DNA of 64,000 nt from Arenibacter sp. F20364 (GTDB lineage: Bacteria; Bacteroidota; Bacteroidia; Flavobacteriales; Flavobacteriaceae): contig NZ_JALKBD010000003.1 in NCBI RefSeq assembly GCF_023015905.1, positions 231,677 to 295,676 of the forward strand, written 5' to 3'. The notes below the pieces were generated by a model that did no database searches, was not told where the DNA came from, and saw only the letters and a list, made by a program, of their open reading frames with translations. The position numbers and the translations under genes were made by a program. The stretch's first letter is position 1; every line of letters begins with the position of its first letter. Positions 63,006-64,000 of this stretch are shown here, piece after piece.

Positions 63006-64000
63006 TTATTGGTCCTTTACCAAACGTACGCTGATAGCAAATGTTCCCGCTGAATTTGAAAACCTAAAGCATGATGGACTTGCAGCGTCAATTTTTCTTC
63101 TGAAAATATTTCCACCCCCTGCATCCGTGTTTACCCACAAATACGTTCTGAGGTCTATTGAGACGTAAGTACTTCCATCTTTGTATCCTGCCATTGGGAA
63201 ATTCAATCCTGACGATCCTCCCGATTTCATTTGTGTACCTTGGTCTGTCCCTCTTGGTGTTAATTCACCAGTAATATTGAGATCACTTGCAGGCATTCCT
63301 AATTCAGTTTCCAAAGTTTTCCATTCATCATCCGTTGGCAAGTGCCATCCTGTAGGAGTTGCAGCCTGTACAAAGGCCCACTCATACAGACGGCCATAGT
63401 CTGCATCGTTGGATGTATTATCGTCGTAACTATATGATCCTGTAGAATTAAAGACTAAATTCTCCGTCATCCAAACTTGGGATCCAATTTTAATTGTTCC
63501 ATATACATGACCATCTCTGGTGTCCGTGAATGATCCAGTGAATGAAGTCTCAAAACTTCTCACTTCACCTGTAGTCACGAATGTAGTTGATTTTGCATCT
63601 ACACGTAAATAGTAGATGGTTCCCAATTCAAGTTCGGTTGAAGTGAAGGATAGACTGGTTTGATTTGGACTGACTAAATCTAAGTTCGCTGAATCCGTTC
63701 CTAAATACACATCATAAGTAATGGCATCTCCCTCGGCATCCGTGGATGCCAACCAACTAATTGAAATAGGTGTATTCACATCTGTTGCATTAGGCGCTGG
63801 TACCTGGTCAAAGATTACTGCCGAAGGAGCTGAGTCGATCTGGGCGGCAGAACAGCCGTTGGAATCTACGGTTTCACCTGATTGTGTTCCAGGACATAAA
63901 TCAATATCATCTGTTACTCCATCTCCATCCGTGTCCTTTTGACTGTCAGAACAACCTTCATTATCGACCGTTTCGCCCTGTGGCGTATCTGCACATTGGT
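63006..64000 (-). CDS. Large surface protein with TSP3 repeats and FISUMP domain (partial)
   Basis: The frame is open to the right edge; 331 codons are visible and the N-terminus is outside. From the edge inwards come thrombospondin type 3 calcium-binding repeats (TPQGETVDNEGCSDSQKDTD and DGDGVTDDIDLCPGTQSG), then a fibronectin-like module (ISWLASTDAEGDAITYDVYL). The C-terminal FISUMP domain (RDGHVYGTIKIGSQVWMTENL, GWHLPTDDEW, ISVRLVKDQ) follows. FISUMP proteins are secreted in Fibrobacter and many Bacteroidota. No type 9 sorting tail follows the FISUMP domain. The role is probably adhesion or surface binding. Confidence 0.9.
   Translation of the reverse strand, partial: QCADTPQGETVDNEGCSDSQKDTDGDGVTDDIDLCPGTQSGETVDSNGCSAAQIDSAPSAVIFDQVPAPNATDVNTPISISWLASTDAEGDAITYDVYLGTDSANLDLVSPNQTSLSFTSTELELGTIYYLRVDAKSTTFVTTGEVRSFETSFTGSFTDTRDGHVYGTIKIGSQVWMTENLVFNSTGSYSYDDNTSNDADYGRLYEWAFVQAATPTGWHLPTDDEWKTLETELGMPASDLNITGELTPRGTDQGTQMKSGGSSGLNFPMAGYKDGSTYVSIDLRTYLWVNTDAGGGNIFRRKIDAASPSCFRFSNSAGTFAISVRLVKDQ

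Noticed and set aside
1..64000. CRISPR arrays, prophage genes or riboswitches.
   Set aside because: No regularly spaced repeats, phage structural genes or convincing riboswitch folds were seen by eye. A covariance-model search would be needed to exclude riboswitches.

Overview
The window reads as the chromosome of a Bacteroidota bacterium, most likely a marine member of the Flavobacteriaceae. The evidence is a low-GC sequence, promoters of the TTTG / TAnnTTTG type (clearest in front of both tRNA genes), almost no purine-rich ribosome binding sites, SusC/SusD outer-membrane proteins, a ResB-CcsA fusion, bacillithiol synthesis by BshB1, and lineage families such as DUF4290, DUF2911, DUF3124 and DUF5107. 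The genus cannot be fixed from the sequence.

Layout. 1-8.6 kb: the tail of a glycosyltransferase, an OmpA lipoprotein, a Sua5/YciO/YrdC protein, a UvrD/PcrA helicase, an M20 amidohydrolase, an FMN glutamate-synthase-like protein and a second, degenerate OmpA-like protein. 8.7-16.2 kb: a membrane-anchored unknown, a minus-strand operon of M1 aminopeptidase and two tandem patatins, recG, and a secreted protein resembling DUF922 but without its zinc motif. 16.4-24.2 kb: tRNA-His, a TPR histidine kinase, bshB1, a trans-sulfuration PLP enzyme and the ResB-CcsA fusion. 24.4-27.9 kb: a compact run of Rossmann/DUF2520 protein, kdsC, maf, a lipoprotein and an MscS-like channel.

27.9-45.1 kb is the most distinctive part. 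A secreted PIG-L deacetylase, an unannotated 33-residue membrane peptide and a sodium:solute symporter form one unit. A LacI-family regulator, SusC, SusD, a VCBS/ASPIC-UnbV lipoprotein and a DUF5107-TPR protein follow. This resembles a polysaccharide-utilisation locus, but it has no recognisable glycoside hydrolase, lyase or sulfatase. A near-perfect 18-bp palindrome with a central CG lies between lacI and susC and is a good candidate operator. The substrate is unknown.

45-61.3 kb is mostly small housekeeping and stress genes: DUF2911, DUF1801, a Crp/Fnr regulator, pirin, the YjdJ/YjdI pair, DUF3124, a TIM-barrel protein, SemiSWEET, lysoplasmalogenase, GNAT, VOC and GAF proteins. It then has murA (with Asp replacing the fosfomycin-target Cys), DUF4290, DUF493, an AAA NTPase overlapping recQ and fmt, HU (preceded by a cluster of DnaA-box-like sequences), YqgE, a class IV aminotransferase and a START-like protein. 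61.4-64 kb holds tRNA-Met, a decayed IS256-family element (three nonsense codons and a catalytic-site deletion) and the C-terminal part of a large FISUMP / thrombospondin-type-3 surface protein that runs off the right edge. No CRISPR array, prophage or recognisable defence island was seen.
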